DNA of 29,349 bases from a virus, in IMG/VR virus record IMGVR_UViG_3300037427_001973, positions 1 to 29,349 of that record, one strand, 5' to 3'. The first letter of the stretch is position 1; the number at the start of each line of letters is the position of its first letter. The notes under the pieces were generated by a model that did not search any database, was not told the origin of the DNA, and worked only from the letters and a program-made list of their open reading frames with translations. This document shows positions 8,279 through 14,924 of the stretch, piece by piece. A program made the translations under genes and the position numbers.

Positions 8279-8434
8279 TTAATTAAAACTGAAAGTTTCT
8301 TTTAAGACAGTTTCTTCACATTCTTCTTTTGTCATTTTATTCTGTCTTAACATATAATATCTTCTAACTGCTTGCCCTAATTGATAATCATTAGGATACT
8401 TATTTGCTAATTTTTTTAAGAATTGTGCTCTCAT
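8279..8434 (-). CDS. Small basic protein (51 aa), unknown
   Basis: This 51-residue gene fills the space between gp44 and RNase H. Its ATG overlaps the gp44 stop in an ATGA junction, the classic arrangement for coupled translation. Its stop lies 31 nt before the RNase H start. The product is basic and probably helical: it begins MRAQFLKKLANKYPNDY, has a RRYYMLRQNKMTKEE middle and ends ETFSFN. I do not recognise it. The junction and lack of other use of this stretch argue that it is real. Confidence 0.68.
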   Translation of the reverse strand: MRAQFLKKLANKYPNDYQLGQAVRRYYMLRQNKMTKEECEETVLKETFSFN

Positions 8435-9393
8435 ACACCATTTAATATTGATTGCAGTTCATAAATACAAGCAAGCATAGATACTGCAGGATCTATTACC
8501 TGTTGTCTTTGTGATTGATATTTTGCTACAGTTACCACAACCTGAGGTATGAATTGTATATAGGATTGCCTTTCTTGTTGAATAAATTCAATAAATTCTG
8601 CACCTAAAGAAGATAATACATCATCAGTTCTATTTGCATAATTTGATAACATATATTGATAATTCTTTACAGGATCTGTTCCATCTATAACTAAATCATA
8701 AATATCTTTATATACAGAACTAAATTGTTTAATATCTTCAACTGTTATTGTATCTTTTCCTTGAGATTGAAACCCTTGTAATTGATTTAACATATTTCTT
8801 AAATCTGGAAATTTTCTTTTCACTAATTCAACAGCTGCATGTTTATCAATATCAATACCTTCATCTTTACATATTTTAAGAATCCTCATAATGTAACTTT
8901 TCATTATTTCAGTTTCTTCTTCCTTTGAAAAATCAAAATCAATCATTTCAAATCTAGATTGAATTGGATCTGGTACTTTATTAATATAATTACATGTTGC
9001 AATAAACCTTGCATTTACTGCAAATTGATCCATAGTAGCTCTTAATGCTTTAAAGAATTGGTCAGATACTCCATCAATCTCATCAAGAATAATAACTTTC
9101 ATTTTTCCTGGTTCATCCATTATTGAACGATTAGCACAAAAGTCAGTAATTCTATTTCTTACAATATCTACCGAAGTATCGGTTGATGCATTGATGTATA
9201 AATAAGGATGTTTAAAATGTTTCACTAATACTTTAGCGGCAGACGTTTTTCCTGTACCTGGGCTGCCATGTAATAGTAAATGTTGATAAACTCCTTTGCT
9301 TAATTTTTCTCCTACTCTTTTAGGAGTTATTAAATCTTCTAATACCTTTGGTCGGTATTTTTCTGTTAATAAAATATTCTGTATGTTCCGCAT
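8431..9393 (-). CDS. 44: Sliding-clamp loader ATPase subunit, gp44
   Basis: A 320-residue AAA+ ATPase (T4 gp44 has 319) that with gp62 opens the gp45 clamp and loads it on primer-template DNA. Motifs are in the family order: KYRPKVLEDLI (12-22), Walker A GSPGTGKT (43-50), Walker B IILDEID (101-107), sensor 1 around TCNYINKV (133-140), and the arginine-finger SRF (146-148) of clamp loaders. The rest is the helical collar domain. The start at 9393 is supported by a CATATAAAAATAAA element just upstream. The gene begins a minus-strand group facing away from the plus-strand gene at 9465. Confidence 0.95.
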   Translation of the reverse strand: MRNIQNILLTEKYRPKVLEDLITPKRVGEKLSKGVYQHLLLHGSPGTGKTSAAKVLVKHFKHPYLYINASTDTSVDIVRNRITDFCANRSIMDEPGKMKVIILDEIDGVSDQFFKALRATMDQFAVNARFIATCNYINKVPDPIQSRFEMIDFDFSKEEETEIMKSYIMRILKICKDEGIDIDKHAAVELVKRKFPDLRNMLNQLQGFQSQGKDTITVEDIKQFSSVYKDIYDLVIDGTDPVKNYQYMLSNYANRTDDVLSSLGAEFIEFIQQERQSYIQFIPQVVVTVAKYQSQRQQVIDPAVSMLACIYELQSILNGV

Positions 9394-9399
9394 AATTAA

Positions 9400-9413
9400 T
9401 TTATTTTTATATG
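9400..9413 (-). promoter_or_regulatory. CATATAAA-type element before gp44
   Basis: The minus strand reads CATATAAAAATAAA, ending 6 nt before the gp44 ATG. The identical 14-mer occurs at nearly the same distance before gp41 (28150-28163), and a close variant precedes gp62. The region is a divergent promoter area, since the plus-strand gene at 9465 starts 71 nt away. Confidence 0.5.
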
Positions 9414-9447
9414 CAAAATAAAGAAATTGTTTTAGGAATAAATAAAC

Positions 9448-9455
9448 TATAAATT
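9448..9455 (+). promoter_or_regulatory. TATAAATT element before the plus-strand gene
   Basis: TATAAATT lies 9 nt upstream of the ATG at 9465. It differs at one base from the T4 late promoter TATAAATA. Because the only plus-strand gene begins here, some promoter must lie in this 71-nt divergent gap; this is the best match seen. Confidence 0.4.
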
Positions 9456-9464
9456 AACTTTAAG

Positions 9465-10265
9465 ATGCAAAGAAGACGACATATTAAAAAGGTTTTAACA
9501 ACCGCCGATATTAAAACAGCTGAGAATGTTCATAATAAAAATATTGTAAGAAGAGTTGTTAATAAACCTTTCAACGGTACACCTAATTTACCTCCTAACC
9601 AATATCCTAAAGTACCTGTATCAAACGCAGCACCACCCCAACGAAATAATTTTAATTTCTCTTTTGTTGGTAATATATGGGAAGGTGAAACTGTGTATAT
9701 CTTAGGAGGAGGGCCATCTTTAAAAAATTTTAATTTTAAAGGATTACGTGGATCTAAAGTAATTGCTATTAATAAAGCTATGTATGCTTGGCCAAAATCT
9801 CAAGTATTATTTTGGACTGATAGTAGATTTTATACTTGGTATAAAAATGACGTAGATAGATTAAAGTGTTTAAAGTATACTCTTACTCCAGGATCACTAT
9901 ATACGGGAGATATAAATATTTTAAGAAAGGGAGCAGCCCATGGATTAGAAGAACCAAAAGATTCTTTAGCTCATGGTAATAATAGTGGTTATGCTGCTAT
10001 AAACTTAGCTTATCACTTAGGAGCTAAAAGAATTATATTATTAGGCTTTGATATGAGAAATGAAGGGGATGAAACTCATTTTCATGATGGCTATCCTACA
10101 AGAAGTACTTCTGATAGAATGTATGTAGATAAATTTTTACCTGGATTCAGATCATTAGCTGCATCATTAAAAGATAAAGGTGTAACTGTTCTTAATGCAT
10201 CTACTTATAGTAGGTTAGATGTTTTTACCAAAATTTCTTTAGAGGCTGCCTTATCTTTTAGATGA
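9465..10265 (+). CDS. DUF115/MptE-like protein, glycan-associated
   Basis: A 266-residue protein and the only plus-strand gene. After a basic, Pro/Asn-rich N-terminal region (1-65), the fold begins with VYILGGGPSL (77-86), a nucleotide-binding-like glycine loop. AINKAM (101-106) and FWTDSRFY (116-123) follow, then GNNSGYAAINLAYHLGAK (171-188) leading into IILLGFDM (190-197), and HFHDGYP. This order is typical of the DUF115/6-hydroxymethylpterin pyrophosphokinase MptE-like superfamily. Members occur near surface-glycan genes and in phages; their reaction there is mostly undefined. The last 15 nt overlap the 3' end of the convergent gene at 10251. Inverted orientation amid collinear genes suggests separate acquisition. 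Confidence 0.72.
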   Translation: MQRRRHIKKVLTTADIKTAENVHNKNIVRRVVNKPFNGTPNLPPNQYPKVPVSNAAPPQRNNFNFSFVGNIWEGETVYILGGGPSLKNFNFKGLRGSKVIAINKAMYAWPKSQVLFWTDSRFYTWYKNDVDRLKCLKYTLTPGSLYTGDINILRKGAAHGLEEPKDSLAHGNNSGYAAINLAYHLGAKRIILLGFDMRNEGDETHFHDGYPTRSTSDRMYVDKFLPGFRSLAASLKDKGVTVLNASTYSRLDVFTKISLEAALSFR

Positions 10266-10742
10266 TCTTTTCGCATAAGACATGAACTCTCTTTGTTCCT
10301 TTTTTAAGAGGTGTTTACAGTGTCTAGTAAATTTAATTGATGTATCTATAATTCTACCATCTACACTTTTATTCCGTGAGTTATGGGCCTTAGAACATTT
10401 ATTACAAACAAAATTTTCTACTTTCTTTGAATCCATTCTAGATTTAATAGGAACTTTACATATACCACAATTCCAATCAATAAGATCAGCATCTTTTTCT
10501 AATTCTTTAAGAGTAGTAAAAGTTTCTCTAAAAGGATTCCATATAACTTTGTTAACATTTTTTTCATGACCATTCATATCCTCTACTTTGAATATAATTT
10601 CAAATGCTTGTGTATCAGAATTTAACCATTTCATATGACGGTTATTTAAAAGCAATTTTTGTTTTAAAGGTGGTAAATTTTCTAGAAGAATTCCATATCG
10701 CCTTTTATACCATCCAAAATTTATTTTTCTAACTTTATACAT
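10251..10742 (-). CDS. Zinc-ribbon-containing protein, unknown function
   Basis: A 163-residue basic protein. I chose the internal ATG at 10742, which overlaps the preceding fucosyltransferase-like stop by 8 nt (ATGTATAA), the same geometry as at gp17. The longer in-frame start at 10823 would lie deep inside that gene and adds an unlikely N-terminus. The C-terminal half has two CxxC knuckles: CGIC and, 17 residues later, CNKC. A Lys/Arg-rich tail with RHCKHLLKKEQ follows. This suggests a structural zinc site and possibly nucleic-acid binding. The N-terminal part has WYKRRYGILLENLPPLKQ and does not resemble a family I can name; an HNH-type nuclease is possible but no clear catalytic His-Asn-His is visible. 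Confidence 0.7.
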   Translation of the reverse strand: MYKVRKINFGWYKRRYGILLENLPPLKQKLLLNNRHMKWLNSDTQAFEIIFKVEDMNGHEKNVNKVIWNPFRETFTTLKELEKDADLIDWNCGICKVPIKSRMDSKKVENFVCNKCSKAHNSRNKSVDGRIIDTSIKFTRHCKHLLKKEQREFMSYAKRSSKR

Positions 10743-11715
10743 TATCTTCAGCAAGTTTTCTAATAGGATGTCTATGTTTATCTTTTGGCCATTCCACCAC
10801 CTCATCATTAAAATAATAAACATGAGATCTATTTTCAGGTAAAACTAAATTTTCAGCTTGATGTAACCATAAATGATAATACTTTTTATAATTACTCAAA
10901 TGACAAATTTGACTAAACCAATTAACACTACTCAGCCTACCTAAAAGATATTTAGATTTCATAAGTATAAGTAAATCTAAAACTGCATCTTGATAAAATA
11001 ATGGATCTCTATAAGCAGCGTTTAGACTTTCTTTACCACCACCTCTAAATTCTTTTCGAGAAGTATCATTAGATAATTCATTTAAATATTTACTATCTCG
11101 CCACACAAGTTTTTGATTTTCATTAGAAAATTCTTTTTGTAATGATAATGCATCTTCTCTATTATCTGTGGCTACATAAATATATTCAATCTCAGAATTT
11201 TCAGAAAGGGCAACTTTAATAAGTTCTTTATATTTTTTAAAAACTTCTCTATTATAATCTTTTAATGAATTATTCTTTTTTATTCTAGTTACTTTATTAA
11301 CATCAGTCATTCTTAAATGTATTCCTAGAACATTATTAGAATTATTAAAATGAGTCTTATAAAATAAATTTGACTTTTCAATAAGCTCAGGTTTAAATTT
11401 TATTTGTTTAGAAGTTTCACGAGCATTTTTCATGTAAGTAGCCACATCTTCATAATACATAGCATGCATATTTGTAGGTGGTCCTTGATAATCTTTTTGA
11501 TCTTCAAAAAGAATAGGCTCTTGGTCAAGTATATCATCAAAAAAGTTATGGTGTGATGGTGCCATAAATGAAATAGCATTATCATTATCATTAAGGGGCC
11601 TAATAGAAAAATAAGGGTTGTTTACTGAGCCTATTTTCATTAGGTATTCCAGTAATATCATAAAGTGAGAAAATATACCACCTCCACCAGTTCTAATAAT
11701 AGTCTTCTGATTCAA
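10735..11715 (-). CDS. Fucosyltransferase-like glycosyltransferase (GT-B)
   Basis: A 326-residue protein with features of alpha-1,2/alpha-1,6-fucosyltransferases (GT11, GT23 and NodZ-like). A glycine-rich N-terminal loop TGGGGIFSHF (9-18) is comparable to GGLGNQMFQ of GT11. GIHLRMTDV (131-139) matches the HxRxxD GDP-fucose-binding motif. IYVATDN (179-185) follows. A C-terminal segment FYQDAVLDLLILMKSKYLLG, then RLSSVNWF, is like the DhxLMsxc and SSFSWW patterns of these enzymes. No membrane segment is visible. It would transfer fucose or a related sugar from a nucleotide donor; the acceptor is unknown. It lies 11 nt after the Cys-rich mini-gene and overlaps the zinc-ribbon gene. Confidence 0.7.
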   Translation of the reverse strand: MNQKTIIRTGGGGIFSHFMILLEYLMKIGSVNNPYFSIRPLNDNDNAISFMAPSHHNFFDDILDQEPILFEDQKDYQGPPTNMHAMYYEDVATYMKNARETSKQIKFKPELIEKSNLFYKTHFNNSNNVLGIHLRMTDVNKVTRIKKNNSLKDYNREVFKKYKELIKVALSENSEIEYIYVATDNREDALSLQKEFSNENQKLVWRDSKYLNELSNDTSRKEFRGGGKESLNAAYRDPLFYQDAVLDLLILMKSKYLLGRLSSVNWFSQICHLSNYKKYYHLWLHQAENLVLPENRSHVYYFNDEVVEWPKDKHRHPIRKLAEDNV

Positions 11716-11726
11716 TTCTTTTTAAT

Positions 11727-11792
11727 TTAGCAGTTACAACAAGTACAATCACATGATTTACCACAGCCGCATTTAGTACATTCACATTTCAT
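11727..11792 (-). CDS. Cys-rich 21-residue mini-protein, metallothionein-like
   Basis: This very short gene (21 codons plus TAA) is below normal gene-calling limits. Nine of its 21 residues are cysteine (positions 3, 5, 8, 10, 14, 16, 18, 19, 21), giving C-x-C, C-x-x-C and C-C spacing; the rest are mainly Lys, Gly, Thr, Asp, Glu and Asn. There is no signal peptide. It sits exactly in the space between the Lys-rich head-protein stop (14 nt upstream) and the fucosyltransferase-like start (11 nt downstream), as expected for a real gene in this tightly packed genome. Cysteine spacing resembles metallothionein domains, so binding of Zn, Cu or Cd, or an iron-sulphur-type cluster, is plausible. No homologue is known to me and the function is open. 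Confidence 0.66.
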   Translation of the reverse strand: MKCECTKCGCGKSCDCTCCNC

Positions 11793-11806
11793 AGTTAATA
11801 ATTATT

Positions 11807-12844
11807 TTACAGGTTTGGTCTTAATCTAGCAAATTTTTCAGAAACAGATTCAACTAAAGGAGTAAATGATTCTTTAGCAGCAGCTTTAGCTTTACGCTCA
11901 TCTTCAGCTTGTTTAGCTAATGCCTTTTTAGCATCTGCTTCTTTCTTTTTAAGTTCAGCAATATCTTCTTTGCTATCCTCTATTCTTTTTTCTATCTTTT
12001 GAACTTCTTCATCAGATACTCTACCTAACTTTTGATCTCTTTTAGCTTGTTCTAATTCTTTTTCTTTTTTATTAAGTTCGGTTCTTTCAGCTTCTATATT
12101 ATCATTGAATGCTTTAATATCCACTTCATAATTAATTTCTTCAGGATCTTTTTCATTTGGGCTAACATAATCCATTCTCCCAAACATACCATCATCATCT
12201 TTTTTCTTGTCATCCTTTTTTCCACCTTTATCTTCTTTGCCCTTTGCAGCAGCGGCATCAGCATCCTTTTTAAGTTCAGCTGTGGTTTTTCTTTCACCAT
12301 CATCGGTAGTTTTGCCAGTATCAGTTTTTGTATCTGTTGCTTTAGTTGTCTTTTTATCTTTTGCAGCTGCAACTTGATCAGGCGTTGCTTCATAATCAGC
12401 TAATGCTGTTTTTTGTTTAGTAGCTTTAGCTTCAAGTTCTTTTTCTTTAACTTTTAAAGTTTTCTTAATTTCTCCGGAAGCAGATTTTAATACTACTTTA
12501 TTAGCAGCAATTTTAGATTTAGTTTTTCCTAAAGAAACAACTTTCTTTAAACCATCAGTAGTTGCCAAATCATCCATTCTTTGTATAGTAAGATCTACGG
12601 TTTGGTCTATTGCTTTATTTTTAGCATCTTTGGCAAGTTCTAATTTCTTTCTTTGGTCTGGTGTTAATTCTCCTTTTGCTTTTTCTTTTTTCTTCGCATA
12701 GTCAACATCATTTAATGCTTGTGTTACCAATCCTTTTTGATACTTCTTCATATTGTTCTTAATCTTAGTATACTTAATAGGACTCTTAATTGCATCAATG
12801 ATTGCTTCATTGACAAATTCTTTATATGTTTTTAACTTTGCCAT
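11807..12844 (-). CDS. Lys/Glu-rich internal head protein with capsid-targeting sequence
   Basis: A 345-residue, highly charged, low-complexity protein. I chose ATG 12844: it follows a TATATAAA element, and the upstream in-frame extension would run through the gp23 terminator. The N-terminus contains KTYKEFVNEA (5-14), nearly the same as KTYQEFIAEA, the capsid-targeting sequence of T4 internal proteins IPI and IPIII, which gp21 cleaves after the Glu. Cleavage here would fall between E13 and A14. The body has long Lys/Ala/Asp/Glu tracts, a disordered middle (about 180-250) and a coiled coil (about 275-325). A role as a packaged core protein, binding DNA or ejected with it, is inferred. It lies directly downstream of gp23 and its terminator. 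Confidence 0.78.
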   Translation of the reverse strand: MAKLKTYKEFVNEAIIDAIKSPIKYTKIKNNMKKYQKGLVTQALNDVDYAKKKEKAKGELTPDQRKKLELAKDAKNKAIDQTVDLTIQRMDDLATTDGLKKVVSLGKTKSKIAANKVVLKSASGEIKKTLKVKEKELEAKATKQKTALADYEATPDQVAAAKDKKTTKATDTKTDTGKTTDDGERKTTAELKKDADAAAAKGKEDKGGKKDDKKKDDDGMFGRMDYVSPNEKDPEEINYEVDIKAFNDNIEAERTELNKKEKELEQAKRDQKLGRVSDEEVQKIEKRIEDSKEDIAELKKKEADAKKALAKQAEDERKAKAAAKESFTPLVESVSEKFARLRPNL

Positions 12845-12855
12845 GTTGTTATTTA

Positions 12856-12868
12856 ATTTTTTTATATA
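12856..12868 (-). promoter_or_regulatory. Late-promoter-like element before the internal head protein gene
   Basis: The minus strand reads TATATAAAAAAAT, 11 nt before the ATG at 12844 and just after the gp23 terminator. A promoter is needed here if the terminator works, which strengthens this call over an AT-rich chance match. Confidence 0.5.
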
Positions 12869-12884
12869 TTTGAGCCATAAGAAC

Positions 12885-12911
12885 AAAAAAGCCACTCCGA
12901 AGAGTGGCTTT
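12885..12911 (-). terminator. Intrinsic terminator after gp23
   Basis: The minus strand carries AAAGCCACTC, a TTCG loop, GAGTGGCTTT and then more T (six T in total at 12885-12890). The ten-base-pair stem is perfect, capped by a stable UUCG tetraloop. It begins 26 nt after the gp23 stop, and would end the very abundant capsid mRNA before the next gene. Confidence 0.93.
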
Positions 12912-12936
12912 CTATATAAAGTATTATTGTTACTTA

Positions 12937-14820
12937 TTAGATAAGTGAACAACCAGTGAACGTAAAGTTCATTGTGTAATACATTAATTCAGGATTGAAT
13001 CCAGCATCTACTAAAGCGAATCTAGATTTAACCGCAATTTTAGGAGCCATAGTTCCTTCTGCGATTGTCTCAACAGATTCAGCCATTAAGTAAGGCATGA
13101 ATACTAAACCAGGAGAGTTACCATCACCTTTTCTTCCTACACAGATTGTATAGTCATTAAAAGCTCTGTTTGGATCAACATAAACAGTTACCCCAGCGAT
13201 CGCACCGATTGGATATAAAGATCCACCAGCTTGATTAACTGTATTTGATAACGGATATGCAACGAATCCAGCAACTGATTGAAGAGCAGTAGCCATTTCT
13301 CCACCTGTTACAGCGAAGGTAGCTGGTCCTCTTCTACCTCTAGTAGCAATTAAGTTACTTGCAGCAAGAATCTTAGTGTAGACTCTTCTCTGTAAAGTAC
13401 CTTGAGTATTACCACCACCTAGTACGTTAGTCTGTACTGGGAATGCAGCCAAGAATGCACCTGTCGTTAAAATACCATTACCAGTGTTATTCGCACCTAA
13501 TGTAATAGCAGCACCGGCCTGTGCAGCCTGTCCGTTGAATTGCTCAGATAATGAAGTACCGTTTACGTTACCAATATTGATAGTGTTAGTTACACCATTT
13601 CTGAAAATTCTATCCAAGATATACTTGTTGATAGATTGAGTTAACTCATTAACTAATACAGCCTCAACTTGAGCAACAGCATCAATTCCGAATTGCTTCA
13701 GATCTTGAACTTGTTCTCTAGTTACAGCAGCAGCAACTTGGAAAGTTTCAGCAGCTACAGACTTGTTGAATAAGCTAAGTCCCATAATGTTATCAACAGT
13801 TGATTCACCTACACCTCTTTGGTAAGGATCTAAACCGTTAGCATTCTGGTTAGCGAATTGTGGTCCGCCAGTAGCAGGATCATTCGCTGGTTGGAAAGCA
13901 TTACCAGAGAAACCAGTAATATGGTCTTCTAGAGCTTTTACTAAACCTAAGTTAGGAGTAGCACCTACAGTTGCAACAATGTTACCTGCAACTATTACAG
14001 CAGCTAATGCTGGTCTAACACCACCTACTCTTGCAAGTCCGTGAAGTCTTGCACCAGCAGTAATAGAGTTATAAATAGTTGAAGCAGCAGTTTCAGCACC
14101 TTGTGCATAGTTAAATCCACTGTTTACAGTAGAACCAGCAACAGGAGCAGCACCAGGAGCAACAATAGTTGCAGTAGTGTTACCTCTTACTCTGAATATT
14201 GGTAAACCGTCAATTCTTGAAGTTCCAACAAAAGTTAATTCGTAAGAAGCAGCAACAGTGTTACCAGCAACCGGAGTTACAGCAGCAGCAGATGAGTTAA
14301 ATTGATCTGCATAGTAAAGGTCATTTACTGCAAAAGCAGAAGCATCATCGTTAGTTGCTGAAAACTTGATCATTAATGGAGCAGCAGTAGTATCAAGGTT
14401 ACCATTTACAGGTGCACCTGATCCTCTACCTCCACCGTATACAAAGTCTAGGTAAGTTAAAACTCCCATAGGGCCTTGCATTGGTACTACAGGAACTAAG
14501 TCTAAACCTACAGTCTGTGCAGCTACTTGCATTGCAAGTGGTAGCAAAGAAAAAGGTCTGTCTCCAGATCCAGCAGCTTGTGCTGGGAAAGCATTCATTG
14601 ATCCAGGGTTTCCTGGCAATGTAACGTTACCCATACTTTGAACATTCATGTTCGGGTTAAGGTGTACAGTATTGTAAACACTCTCATTAAGGTTGTGGTA
14701 GTGACAGTACTTAGACATCCAAGCTAACTTAGATTTTTCAGTTATGCCAGTACTTTCCTCAATAACAGGTCCCCAAGTCTTTTGAACCTCAGCCTCGTTG
14801 ATTAATTGATTTGCGTACAT
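12937..14820 (-). CDS. 23: Major capsid protein, gp23-like
   Basis: A 627-residue HK97-fold capsid protein. The N-terminal half has the gp23 features KTWGPVIEE (14-22), SKLAWMSKYC, and LLPLAMQVAAQTVGLDLVPV leading to VPMQGPMGVLTYLDFVYG. This corresponds to T4 VGVQPMNGPTGQVFALRAVY. The C-terminal half has the usual LKQFGIDAVAQVEAVLVNEL, LATRGRRGPATF and GDGNSPGLVFMPYL segments. T4 gp23 has 521 residues; the extra length looks like Ala/Gly/Thr-rich sequence around 150-330, probably a surface insertion domain. LINEA at 7-11 could be the gp21 cleavage site, leaving a very short propeptide compared with 65 residues in T4. Codons look less AT-rich than in neighbours, as expected for high expression. 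A strong terminator follows. Confidence 0.95.
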   Translation of the reverse strand: MYANQLINEAEVQKTWGPVIEESTGITEKSKLAWMSKYCHYHNLNESVYNTVHLNPNMNVQSMGNVTLPGNPGSMNAFPAQAAGSGDRPFSLLPLAMQVAAQTVGLDLVPVVPMQGPMGVLTYLDFVYGGGRGSGAPVNGNLDTTAAPLMIKFSATNDDASAFAVNDLYYADQFNSSAAAVTPVAGNTVAASYELTFVGTSRIDGLPIFRVRGNTTATIVAPGAAPVAGSTVNSGFNYAQGAETAASTIYNSITAGARLHGLARVGGVRPALAAVIVAGNIVATVGATPNLGLVKALEDHITGFSGNAFQPANDPATGGPQFANQNANGLDPYQRGVGESTVDNIMGLSLFNKSVAAETFQVAAAVTREQVQDLKQFGIDAVAQVEAVLVNELTQSINKYILDRIFRNGVTNTINIGNVNGTSLSEQFNGQAAQAGAAITLGANNTGNGILTTGAFLAAFPVQTNVLGGGNTQGTLQRRVYTKILAASNLIATRGRRGPATFAVTGGEMATALQSVAGFVAYPLSNTVNQAGGSLYPIGAIAGVTVYVDPNRAFNDYTICVGRKGDGNSPGLVFMPYLMAESVETIAEGTMAPKIAVKSRFALVDAGFNPELMYYTMNFTFTGCSLI

Positions 14821-14924
14821 TTTAAAAAAATTATTTTTCGCATTTTTGTGGAATTATAAAATTCCGTTTCTAATCGCCTGAGCCCTTTTCTTCTTAGCTA
14901 TTCGATTAATTCTTATAGATTAGA
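14821..14924 (-). promoter_or_regulatory. gp23 leader with palindrome
   Basis: This 104-nt gap between the protease-scaffold stop and the gp23 start is the longest non-coding stretch. It holds a perfect inverted repeat GGAATT-TTAT-AATTCC at 14850-14865, whose centre gives TTTATAAT, and an A-rich run (AAAAATAATTTTTTTAAA) just before the ATG. No TATATAAA element like those of other late genes is seen. A promoter and/or mRNA-stabilising 5' hairpin for capsid overproduction is plausible. Confidence 0.45.

Noticed and set aside
10743-10823. Longer start of the zinc-ribbon gene at 10823
   Set aside because: It lies within the fucosyltransferase-like gene. ATG 10742 gives an 8-nt overlap like that seen at gp17.
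12094-12393. 99-codon frame overlapping the internal head protein
   Set aside because: A shadow frame created by Lys/Glu/Ala-rich codons; its Met/Lys-rich composition looks unnatural.
12845-12952. N-terminal extension of the internal head protein to an ATG at 12952
   Set aside because: It would run through the last codons of gp23, the gp23 terminator and the promoter-like element. The capsid-targeting sequence begins just after ATG 12844, as in T4 internal proteins.
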